NCBI GenBank assembly: GCA_022424815.1
Contig: JAKMGS010000059.1
Span: forward strand, 1-11,043
Reading direction: 5' to 3'
DNA from: Schleiferiaceae bacterium
GTDB taxonomy: Bacteria; Bacteroidota; Bacteroidia; Flavobacteriales; Schleiferiaceae
Length of the DNA: 11,043 bases
Below the pieces are notes generated by a model. It saw only the letters and a list, made by a program, of their open reading frames with translations, was not told the DNA's origin and ran no database searches. Below, piece after piece: positions 1 to 7,136 of this stretch. The translations under genes and the position numbers were made by a program. Position 1 is the first letter of the stretch. The number at the start of each line of letters is the position of its first letter.

Positions 1-1599
1 GATCAGGACACGATCTTGCACAAACTAGAATATGCTTCATCGGATCGATTATTCGTCATTTATGATGCTATCCAGATGGGCATTCCACTTCGTACCATTT
101 ACGACATCACCAAAATAGATATGTGGTTCCTCAAGCAGATTGAGAATTTGGCGCGTGTCCAAGGTGAAATTGAAAAACATACATTGGAATCCTTGCCTAA
201 GGATTTGATTCTTGAGGCCAAGATGAAAGGCTTCGCGGACCGTCAGATTGCACACATGATTCATGCCTTAGAAAGTGAAGTACACAGCAAGCGTACGGAT
301 TTAGGCATCAACCGCGTATGGAAGCTGGTGGATACTTGTGCGGCGGAATTCCCTGCACAAACGCCATATTACTACTCTACTTTTGAAAATTCTTTTGTTA
401 CCGCAGACGGTGTAGAAGTTATTGAGAATGAAAGTGTGGTCACTGACCGCGAGAAAATCGTCGTTCTTGGTTCGGGTCCTAACCGTATTGGTCAAGGGAT
501 TGAGTTTGATTACAGCTGTGTTCACGGGGTATTGAGTGCTCGTGAAGAGGGCTATGAAACCATCATGATCAACTGTAACCCAGAAACGGTAAGTACGGAT
601 TTCGATACCGCAGATAAGTTGTACTTCGAGCCGGTATTCTGGGAGCACATTTACGACATCATTCTGCACGAAAAACCAAGAGGGGTCATTGTACAGCTCG
701 GAGGTCAGACAGCATTGAAGCTGGCAGAGAAGTTGAGCCGTTACGGCATTGAAATCATCGGTACTTCATACGAAGCATTGGATTTAGCCGAAGACCGCGG
801 TCGTTTCTCTACGCTTTTGAAAGAAATTAATATCCCTTATCCAAAGTTTGATGTAGCGACGAATGCTGATGAGGCATTGGATATCGCGGATGATCTTGGG
901 TTCCCAATTCTTGTTCGTCCTTCCTACGTATTGGGTGGTCAAGGGATGAAAATCGTCATCAATAAAGCTGAACTAGAGCGTCACGTGGTGAACCTCTTCA
1001 AAGAGTTTGAAGGGAACCGAGTATTGCTCGATCATTACCTAGATGGGGCCATCGAAGCAGAGGCAGATGCTATTTGTGACGGTGAGAATGCCTACATCAT
1101 CGGTATCATGGAGCATATCGAGCCGTGTGGTATTCACTCGGGAGATAGCTCAGCAGTATTGCCGCCGTTCAACCTAGGTCCGTTGGTAATGCAGCAGATT
1201 GAGGAGCACACAGTGAATATTGCCAAGGCGCTTCAGACGAAAGGATTGATCAACATTCAGTTCGCCATCAAAGATGATATCGTGTACATCATCGAAGCTA
1301 ACCCACGTGCTTCTCGTACCGTGCCATTCATCTGTAAGGCATACGGTGAGCCCTATGTGAATTACGCTACGAAGGTGATGTTGGGCACGAAGAAAGTCAC
1401 TGATTTTAATTTCAATCCTGAATTAGAAGGATATGCGGTAAAGATCCCTGTCTTCAGCTTCAGCAAATTCCCTAACGTAAACAAGGCCCTGGGCCCTGAA
1501 ATGAAATCAACGGGTGAAGCCATTCACTTCATCAAAGACCTGAAGGACCCAACCTTCAGAAAATTATACAGCGAGCGTAGCCTCTACTTGAGCCGCTAA
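1..1599 (+). CDS. carB: Carbamoyl-phosphate synthase large subunit, C-terminal part (5' end outside window)
   Basis: This is the synthetase subunit that makes carbamoyl phosphate from bicarbonate, ammonia (delivered from glutamine by CarA) and two ATP, feeding pyrimidine and arginine synthesis in the cytoplasm. The frame is open from base 1, so the gene starts upstream and 532 codons are visible. Residues 1 to about 145 resemble the oligomerisation region. From about 150 the second ATP-grasp half begins with GSGPNRIGQGIEFDY (about 157-171). RPSYVLGG (306-313), the MEHIEPCGIHSGDSSAV loop (about 370-386) and IEANPRASRT (431-440) then follow, all textbook CarB motifs. The protein ends about 30 residues after the LGPEMKSTGE motif, so it lacks the C-terminal MGS-like allosteric domain of the E. 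coli enzyme (1073 residues). I recall shorter CarB of about 950 residues as usual in Flavobacteriia, so this is probably a lineage trait and not a truncation. A strong terminator follows the stop. Confidence 0.97.
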   Translation, partial: DQDTILHKLEYASSDRLFVIYDAIQMGIPLRTIYDITKIDMWFLKQIENLARVQGEIEKHTLESLPKDLILEAKMKGFADRQIAHMIHALESEVHSKRTDLGINRVWKLVDTCAAEFPAQTPYYYSTFENSFVTADGVEVIENESVVTDREKIVVLGSGPNRIGQGIEFDYSCVHGVLSAREEGYETIMINCNPETVSTDFDTADKLYFEPVFWEHIYDIILHEKPRGVIVQLGGQTALKLAEKLSRYGIEIIGTSYEALDLAEDRGRFSTLLKEINIPYPKFDVATNADEALDIADDLGFPILVRPSYVLGGQGMKIVINKAELERHVVNLFKEFEGNRVLLDHYLDGAIEAEADAICDGENAYIIGIMEHIEPCGIHSGDSSAVLPPFNLGPLVMQQIEEHTVNIAKALQTKGLINIQFAIKDDIVYIIEANPRASRTVPFICKAYGEPYVNYATKVMLGTKKVTDFNFNPELEGYAVKIPVFSFSKFPNVNKALGPEMKSTGEAIHFIKDLKDPTFRKLYSERSLYLSR

Positions 1600-1620
1600 G
1601 GAAACAGTTCGTAAACGGAG

Positions 1621-1653
1621 ATCCCGGCGCCCATGGCGCCGGGATTCTTTTTT
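1621..1653 (+). terminator. Intrinsic terminator after carB
   Basis: A perfect 11-bp GC-rich stem (1621-1631 pairing with 1635-1645) closes a CAT triloop and is followed by the T-rich run TCTTTTTTT (1646-1654 region). It lies 21 bases after the carB stop and should end carB transcription. It isolates the following genes, which therefore need their own promoter. Confidence 0.93.
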
Positions 1654-1677
1654 ATCTTGACAAAAATTTTTGCCTCC

Positions 1678-1860
1678 ATGCTTCGTTTTATAGCCCTAAC
1701 GGTACTTGCCTACTTCATCTTCAGATGGCTCGATAGATTTTTTGGGGGAGGGAGATCTTCTGGTCCTGCAAAGTCGTCGCCGAAAAAGAAGAGCAGTACG
1801 TTCTCTAAGAATGTGGGCGAGTATGTGGATTACGAACAAGTCAAAGACGACGAGAAGTGA
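1678..1860 (+). CDS. Small single-pass membrane protein, DUF4834-like
   Basis: A 60-residue protein of unknown function. Residues 2-18 form one hydrophobic segment (LRFIALTVLAYFIFRWL). A glycine- and lysine-rich linker (about 23-42, GGGRSSGPAKSSPKKKSS) follows, then an acidic tail with VGEYVDYEQV (46-55). A short N-terminal membrane anchor, a basic linker and a terminal GEYVDYE-like motif are what I recall of the Bacteroidota DUF4834 family. This assignment is from memory of the pattern, not a search. I chose the ATG at 1678. The upstream in-frame ATG at 1633 lies inside the carB terminator hairpin and would add residues encoded by the hairpin and T-tract. The stop overlaps the GTG start of the glycosyltransferase gene (GTGA), which suggests coupled translation. 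No convincing promoter was found in the short gap upstream. Confidence 0.7.
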   Translation: MLRFIALTVLAYFIFRWLDRFFGGGRSSGPAKSSPKKKSSTFSKNVGEYVDYEQVKDDEK

Positions 1861-3125
1861 AAAAAATAGGCATCATAACCTACTATTGGCCGCCCGCGGG
1901 AGGTCCTGGCGTGCAACGCTGGCTGAAGCTGAGTAAATACTTGGCCAAGGAGGGGGTGGAGCTGCATGTGGTGACGGTCGATGCCGATAAAGCTACCTAT
2001 CCGCTTCGCGACGAAGGACTGTTGAATGAGGTGCATCCAAACATTACAGTTCACCGGACTTGTACTTCAGAGAAGTTCGGCGCCTATAAAAAGGTGACGG
2101 GTAAGAAATCCGTGCCCTTCAGTGGCTTTTCTGGGGAGGAAGCTAAAGTGAGCTTCTTGCAAAAAGTGGCCAGATTTGTTCGAGGAAATTTCTTTGTTCC
2201 GGATGCCCGAAAAGGTTGGAACGCTCACGCCTATGCGGCAGCCGTTAAGATTGTTCAAGCACATGGCGTGCAGCACTGGGTTACAACATCGCCGCCTCAC
2301 AGTACCCAATTAATTGGACTCAAACTTCAAAAGAAGTTAGGTATAAAGTGGATCGCAGACTTCAGGGATCCATGGACTGATATTTACTACTACCGCAAGT
2401 TTTATCCTACACCACTGACGCGTTGGTATGAGAAGGGATTAGAGCGTCGCGTGTTTTCAGGCTGTGATGCGCTGATTAGCGTAAGCCCTAGCTGGAGTGA
2501 GTTATATGAGAAAAAGGGCGGGTTGCCGAAGGGGAGTGTACACACACTGACCAACGGTTTTGACCCCGAAGATTTCGCAGTATTGAAGCCACAGCGTCCC
2601 GAGGTATTTACCTTGCTTTATGCCGGAACCTTGGCGGCGCAATACCCTGTGTCGGAATTAGTCGAAGCGCTGAATACCTTGAGCTTTCCCATGCATATCA
2701 AAGTGGTGGGGTCATGGGACGGTAAAAGCGCGGAAGATTTGGCCCAAGCAGGCGATCACATTCAGGTGACCTTTGAGGAATATGTTCCTAAAGCGGCCTT
2801 GAATCAGAAATTGCTCGATTGTCAGATGATGCTGTTCTTGTTGCCAGACGTGGCCAGTGCCACCGGCCATATTCCAGGGAAGCTCTTTGATTATTTAGGC
2901 GCGGGTAATCCTATTTTGGGATTAGGTCCGACCGCAGGGGATGCCGCCTCCATCATTCATGAAGCAGGGGCGGGGCAATGTTTCGATTATGCTGATAAGA
3001 CAGCCATTGCCCAATACGTTCAGCAGCAGTACGACCAAGGAGCTCCAAGAACTGAAGCTTCTCGCATTGCGAATTATGCTCGAGATGCACAGGCCAAGCG
3101 CCTGCTTACAGAGATATTGAAATAA
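1857..3125 (+). CDS. GT-B glycosyltransferase (family 4-like, glycosyl transferase group 1)
   Basis: A 422-residue cytoplasmic or membrane-associated glycosyltransferase that would move a sugar from an activated donor to an envelope glycan or lipid-linked acceptor. Neither donor nor acceptor can be read from the sequence. The N-terminal Rossmann half opens with IITYYWPPAGGPGVQRW (6-22), the acceptor-side loop of many Bacteroidota family 4 enzymes. It continues with TSPPHS (144-149) and DFRDPWTD (168-175). The C-terminal half starts near LLYAGTL (253-259) and carries the donor-site signature GHIPGKLFDYLGAGNPIL (337-354), with Asp in place of the more usual Glu before Tyr. Length is normal for a complete GT-B protein. 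The start is GTG at 1857, overlapping the stop of the upstream small membrane protein. No Shine-Dalgarno sequence is evident, so coupling to the upstream gene is likely. A terminator follows immediately after the stop. Confidence 0.9.
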   Translation: MKKIGIITYYWPPAGGPGVQRWLKLSKYLAKEGVELHVVTVDADKATYPLRDEGLLNEVHPNITVHRTCTSEKFGAYKKVTGKKSVPFSGFSGEEAKVSFLQKVARFVRGNFFVPDARKGWNAHAYAAAVKIVQAHGVQHWVTTSPPHSTQLIGLKLQKKLGIKWIADFRDPWTDIYYYRKFYPTPLTRWYEKGLERRVFSGCDALISVSPSWSELYEKKGGLPKGSVHTLTNGFDPEDFAVLKPQRPEVFTLLYAGTLAAQYPVSELVEALNTLSFPMHIKVVGSWDGKSAEDLAQAGDHIQVTFEEYVPKAALNQKLLDCQMMLFLLPDVASATGHIPGKLFDYLGAGNPILGLGPTAGDAASIIHEAGAGQCFDYADKTAIAQYVQQQYDQGAPRTEASRIANYARDAQAKRLLTEILK

Positions 3126-3153
3126 AAAAGCCGCCCCGAGGGCGGCTTTTTTT
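3124..3153. terminator. Bidirectional intrinsic terminator between convergent genes
   Basis: A 7-bp GC stem (3130-3136 with 3140-3146) around a CGA triloop is flanked by A6 on the left and T7 on the right. It therefore works as a hairpin plus U-tract in both directions. It serves the glycosyltransferase gene (stop ends at 3125) and the convergent YfhO gene, whose TAA stop (3152-3154) lies in the T-tract itself. Confidence 0.93.
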
Positions 3154-5605
3154 ATGCTTCCTTGCGCTGTTTCCAGCCCATCCATCCCAGTAGAAGTAGG
3201 AGTATGCCGGAACCTGCGAAGTTGATCTTGCGTCCCGCATAGTAGGACTTAGGCGCGAATTCAAACGTAATGGTATGCTTACCTGCCGGTACTTGAAGCC
3301 CGCGCAATAGGTAGTTCACACGAAGGTGATCCACTGCCTCGCCGTCGATGTAGGCTTGCCAATCGTTGCCCGAACCTTCGTAGTAGATTTCTGAGAATAC
3401 AACCAGGGCATCATTGCCTTCGAAGCTGTACTCCAAGAATTTTGGGTCGTAGGTGGTTAATTTAATGCTAGCTGATCCAAAGTCAGTTTTACCGCTTAGG
3501 GCTGAGGCATATTCCTGAGGCACGATGGCGGTTTGCTTTGGGTCAAAATTTGATAGCGCCGCCATTTCAGCATCTGCATTTGCCGCATATTGTACGTTGC
3601 TTACGGACCAAGCGTTGCCACAAGCTTGGACATTGCGTTGGGCTTGTGGTTTGCCATTTTGTCCTTGAGTAATAACCCATTTGGCGTTTAACATATTGAA
3701 ACACGCCATGTTTTGTTTGTTCAGCTGGTTATCAATCAAATCTTGATACCGTTGCAGTTTAGCACCATGATAACCGCCTATGCTCTTATGATGATAGGAG
3801 GTATAACTATCGCTAGTTAATGAGGCTAGCGTATTCCACACTCTGAAATGTGGGTCTTTGTCTTGTTGGATCTGCTCATTTGCAGGATTAGCGGCATATT
3901 GAGATTCCCACTGACGTTTAGAAAGAAAATCGTCCGTTTCTAATTGGTCTCTATCAAACGTCCATAAATCCGTTAATGCAACAACACCAATGATGGCAAA
4001 TGTTGCCAATTGTTTTAATTTTTCGATATGCCAGAGATACAGCGCTCCACCAACCAATAAACCCATCACTAGAGAACGTGTTGCGGAAGAGGTAATTAAA
4101 GCTCTTCTGTCGCTAACCAGTTGATCGATAGAAAAACCGTTTTGTACGAACTGTGCATCTCGAGCAGTTTCTAGATCCATGAAATAAGGCGCTAAGAAAC
4201 CGAATACGAAAAGGAAGCTTGCGAATAGCGCGGCACCTTTCCACAAAGCTTCGAAGCGAGCTTTTTTCTCCAAATCGAGCCAGTGCTGTAGTCCTAGTAA
4301 GCCGTAGAATGGAACGAGGAAGAATAATACGACCATAGCCATTGAGGGTACTCGGAATTTGTTGTACAAGGGCAAATAATCGAATAGTAGACTGTTGAAC
4401 CAATCCATGTTTGAGCCCCAACCCATAAATGAGAAAAGAGCAATACTAACGATGACCCATTGACGAATGCTTCCTCCCACAGTGAAGAATGCCAAGCAAA
4501 AGAGGAAAAAGATACTTGCACCAACATAGTAGGCTCCGTTTCCCATGCTTTCACCAGTCCATTTCATAGCAGCACCACCTAAAAATTGATTAGCCTGCAT
4601 GGATGCTTGTTTAGGGGACATTCTTTGCTGTCGTAAAATCCTTACAGTTTGATCGTAAGTCTGTATTTTCTTATTCTCGTAATCCACATTTACTCCACCA
4701 CCCGCGGCATCCGGAATTATCAGAGCGACAGTTTCATAAATGCCTGCTGACCAACTCATGGCATATTCATAAGATAAGCCGCCTTCGCCTTGATTTTGGT
4801 TTTTCTGTGTCAATTCGCTCTTACCACCCCGCATACTCTCCTCTGTGTACACTTTTGTAGACCAGATGTTTGCGATGTTTGGGCCGATAGCTAGAATACC
4901 AGCTAAAAGTAATAATGCGGTATATTTCCCGAATTCAGGAAGTGCTTTTTCTCTGGCATATTTAATCAAATAAGTAAGCCAAATAACGCCCATGAACAGT
5001 GCTGCGTAATATGTGATTTGGAAGTGATTTCGGTGGATACTCAAACCTGCGAAAAGTGACATCAGGATAAAGGCACGCCAATTCTTTTTCTCAAGAATCA
5101 ACAATAGCGCTAGGATCATCAATGGGATGAACGCCGCAGTGTTGACTTTTGCATTGTGCCCGGCCGCATAGCCAATAATGAAGAAACCACTATAGCCATA
5201 GGCAAATCCACCAATGGCACTAAGCCAGTGATGTACGCCCATACCTCGTAAGCCGATAAATGCCGCAATCATTAAGTAAAAAATAATGTAGGTAGATGAA
5301 GTACGACCTCCGATGGTACGCACAGCAGCTGAAATATATTCGAATAGATTCCCTCCATATTCTGTAGAAATTTGTGTAGTAGGCATTCCACTGAACATGG
5401 CATTTGTCCATAACGCTTCCTGTCCTGTTTCGTCGCGATATTCTCGTGTTTCCTTGCTCTTTGCATAGCCTAGTTTAATATCATCTTGGTCGAGTATATC
5501 TCCTTTGATGTAGGCAGGGCTTAAAAAAGCCACATTGATTCCGAGCAATACGATCATTGGGACAATCCAAGTCGTTAAAAACGGGGTGTATTTCTTCAGG
5601 GACAT
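3152..5605 (-). CDS. YfhO-family polytopic membrane protein (GT-C-like)
   Basis: An 817-residue integral membrane protein. YfhO proteins are thought to be GT-C-type enzymes that move sugars from lipid carriers to envelope polymers; Bacillus YfhO acts on lipoteichoic acid, whereas the Bacteroidota substrate is unknown to me. A membrane segment at about 11-30 is followed by a roughly 75-residue extracytoplasmic loop with conserved-looking DQDD (39-42) and W66. Many hydrophobic segments follow between about 105 and 247 and between 360 and 547, including the YNKFRVPSM stretch (414-422). The large soluble C-terminal region (about 550-795) ends with the hallmark WQAYIDG (749-755), VNYLLRGLQVPAGKHTI (763-779) and FEFAPKSYYAG (781-791). 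A last membrane helix lies at about 797-811, followed by a basic tail. I chose the ATG at 5605 because it directly precedes the first membrane segment. The gene is convergent to the glycosyltransferase and divergent from the PLP operon. Confidence 0.9.
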   Translation of the reverse strand: MSLKKYTPFLTTWIVPMIVLLGINVAFLSPAYIKGDILDQDDIKLGYAKSKETREYRDETGQEALWTNAMFSGMPTTQISTEYGGNLFEYISAAVRTIGGRTSSTYIIFYLMIAAFIGLRGMGVHHWLSAIGGFAYGYSGFFIIGYAAGHNAKVNTAAFIPLMILALLLILEKKNWRAFILMSLFAGLSIHRNHFQITYYAALFMGVIWLTYLIKYAREKALPEFGKYTALLLLAGILAIGPNIANIWSTKVYTEESMRGGKSELTQKNQNQGEGGLSYEYAMSWSAGIYETVALIIPDAAGGGVNVDYENKKIQTYDQTVRILRQQRMSPKQASMQANQFLGGAAMKWTGESMGNGAYYVGASIFFLFCLAFFTVGGSIRQWVIVSIALFSFMGWGSNMDWFNSLLFDYLPLYNKFRVPSMAMVVLFFLVPFYGLLGLQHWLDLEKKARFEALWKGAALFASFLFVFGFLAPYFMDLETARDAQFVQNGFSIDQLVSDRRALITSSATRSLVMGLLVGGALYLWHIEKLKQLATFAIIGVVALTDLWTFDRDQLETDDFLSKRQWESQYAANPANEQIQQDKDPHFRVWNTLASLTSDSYTSYHHKSIGGYHGAKLQRYQDLIDNQLNKQNMACFNMLNAKWVITQGQNGKPQAQRNVQACGNAWSVSNVQYAANADAEMAALSNFDPKQTAIVPQEYASALSGKTDFGSASIKLTTYDPKFLEYSFEGNDALVVFSEIYYEGSGNDWQAYIDGEAVDHLRVNYLLRGLQVPAGKHTITFEFAPKSYYAGRKINFAGSGILLLLLGWMGWKQRKEA

Positions 5606-5632
5606 AGTTTGTATTTGTATCCATGCAAACTA
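5605..5632. repeat. 7-bp inverted repeat at the YfhO gene start
   Basis: TAGTTTG (5605-5611) and CAAACTA (5626-5632) are perfect inverted arms separated by 14 bases. One arm touches the YfhO start codon. It could be an operator or a weak leader hairpin. A 7-bp match with a free spacer can also arise by chance in a 112-base region, so function is uncertain. Confidence 0.35.
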
Positions 5633-5664
5633 GCAAAACTTGTGGAATAATCGGACCTAATTGA

Positions 5665-5695
5665 TTGATAAACGGCAACTAGATGTGTATTTTTG
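5665..5695 (+). promoter_or_regulatory. Bacteroidota-type promoter for the PLP enzyme operon
   Basis: TTG at 5665-5667 (−33 element) is followed after exactly 20 bases by TATTTTTG at 5688-5695. That matches the Bacteroidota primary-sigma −7 consensus TAnnTTTG in full, and the spacing is the usual 19-21 bases. Transcription would begin near 5700-5703, leaving an AT-rich leader of about 16 bases before the ATG at 5718, without a Shine-Dalgarno sequence, as is usual in this phylum. Confidence 0.7.
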
Positions 5696-5717
5696 ACCTT
5701 CAACTGATTATCATTTT

Positions 5718-7136
5718 ATGGATAGCGAAAAAGCCAATGTCATTGGTAAAGAGCAAATTCTGGATGTCCTCGTAGAAGGATGTGACGAACGAGTTCATCA
5801 AATCCCGGAGACGGGACTCAATAAATACCACCTTAATCCAGTCGAATACGAAACATTGTTTCAGCGAGGTTCGTGTACAGCCAATGTGTTGACGCGCCGT
5901 TCTTACAGTGTGACGAAGGCGTTTTTGGGTAAGTATGAAGATTTGAATTATGAGAACTTGCTGGAAAACCAAGCGAACCGCCTTCGCAATTTGGTGCAGG
6001 ATGAATTCAAGGATCCTTTTGATGTATACTTTGGGCCGTCCGGATCGGATTTGGTGTACTACCCGTTGATGTTTCAAATGATGTTGAACCCCGGGAAGCG
6101 CTTGCTGAATATTGTGAGTTGCCCGGAGGAATTAGGCTCTGGAAGCAAGTTCGCTTCTGAGACCAAGTTCTATGCGAACTACAATCAGTTTGGCGAGACT
6201 ATTGAAAAAGGTGCCTTCGTAGATCCAGACAACGTCAGCGAAGTAGTCTACTTAGATGCTCGTGATGAAGAAGGGAATATCTTGGACCGTACGGCGGCCA
6301 TCAATAAAATTATTGCTGAGAATCAAGATGCTGCCATTGTGGGTAGCTTGGTGTTCGGTTCGAAGTCTGGCATTAAGGATGATTTGAACGTCATCGATAC
6401 CGACAACGATACCATGTGGGTGGTAGATTTATGCCAATTCCGCGTGGACCACAAGCTCATCCACGAGCTGTTGGCCAAAGGTGTAATGGTCATGTTGACC
6501 GGATCAAAATTCTTTCAAGCCCCACCATTCTGTGCCGCGATGCTTGTGCCACGCAAGTGGAGTGAAAAGTTGAAGCATATGGACGCTTCGATCATTCAGC
6601 CCTATGGCAAGTTGTTCAGCGCCTACGATGTGCCGTGGTTCATGGAAAATATGCGCGCCAACCTCCCCGCAACAGAAAATAAGGCCCTGCGATTGCGATG
6701 GGAGATTGCCCTAGACGAAATGGAAGCCTACAGTTATTGGTCAACACGCCAGACGGACAATATCATTACTCGTTGGGCCATGGGGGTTATGGGCAGATTA
6801 GAGACTTCGCCGTATTTCAAATTGATGCCGGACCAATTAAAAACCAATATGTCCATCATCTCTTTCCAAGTATGGGTGGGCGGACGTGCTCTGGATAATG
6901 ACGAATTGAAAAAGATGTTCGCTGCTATCACTACGGATAGACACGAAGGATTTAAAGGCGGGTACGACAGGGTATTCTTCGGCCAGCCAGTACAATACGG
7001 TAACAAGAGTTTTATCCGCCTCGCAGTTGGCGCCTTTAGTGTACGTGCGTTCTTGGAAAAAGATGCCGTAGATTTAGAAGACGATTATAGATTGATTGAA
7101 ATCATCGAGTCGTACGCCGAAGAAATGTTTGGGTGA
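5718..7136 (+). CDS. Fold-type I PLP-dependent enzyme of unassigned function
   Basis: A 472-residue cytoplasmic enzyme that looks like a pyridoxal-phosphate protein of the aminotransferase class V-like superfamily. The Gly/Ser-rich phosphate-binding loop is FGPSGSDLVYYPL (105-117). VVDLCQFRV (235-243) supplies D237 to pair with the pyridine nitrogen. TGSKFF (261-266) supplies K264 as the likely Schiff-base lysine, followed by APPFCAAMLVP (268-278), a segment that often contacts the cofactor. The small C-terminal domain is normal in size. The reaction and substrate are not recognisable. An aminotransferase, lyase or beta-elimination type of chemistry is possible, and I do not assign one. Its TGA stop overlaps the GTG start of a second PLP enzyme (GTGA at 7133-7136), which argues for one pathway. 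A good promoter precedes it. Start ATG 5718 fits the promoter position. Confidence 0.82.
   Translation: MDSEKANVIGKEQILDVLVEGCDERVHQIPETGLNKYHLNPVEYETLFQRGSCTANVLTRRSYSVTKAFLGKYEDLNYENLLENQANRLRNLVQDEFKDPFDVYFGPSGSDLVYYPLMFQMMLNPGKRLLNIVSCPEELGSGSKFASETKFYANYNQFGETIEKGAFVDPDNVSEVVYLDARDEEGNILDRTAAINKIIAENQDAAIVGSLVFGSKSGIKDDLNVIDTDNDTMWVVDLCQFRVDHKLIHELLAKGVMVMLTGSKFFQAPPFCAAMLVPRKWSEKLKHMDASIIQPYGKLFSAYDVPWFMENMRANLPATENKALRLRWEIALDEMEAYSYWSTRQTDNIITRWAMGVMGRLETSPYFKLMPDQLKTNMSIISFQVWVGGRALDNDELKKMFAAITTDRHEGFKGGYDRVFFGQPVQYGNKSFIRLAVGAFSVRAFLEKDAVDLEDDYRLIEIIESYAEEMFG

Noticed and set aside
301..669. Antisense open frame of 122 codons within carB
   Set aside because: It is a shadow of a strongly conserved gene, with no recognisable domain, start signal or promoter.
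1657..1672. TTGACA and AATTTTTG as promoter elements
   Set aside because: TTGACA has no matching downstream box at a useful spacing. AATTTTTG misses the first consensus base and has no −33 TTG.
1633..1677. Upstream ATG start for the small membrane protein
   Set aside because: It lies inside the carB terminator hairpin and T-tract, and the ATG at 1678 gives a clean membrane-protein N-terminus.
5612..5650. Minus-strand TAGTTTG as −7 box of the YfhO gene
   Set aside because: It is one base short of TAnnTTTG and no TTG sits about 20 bases upstream.
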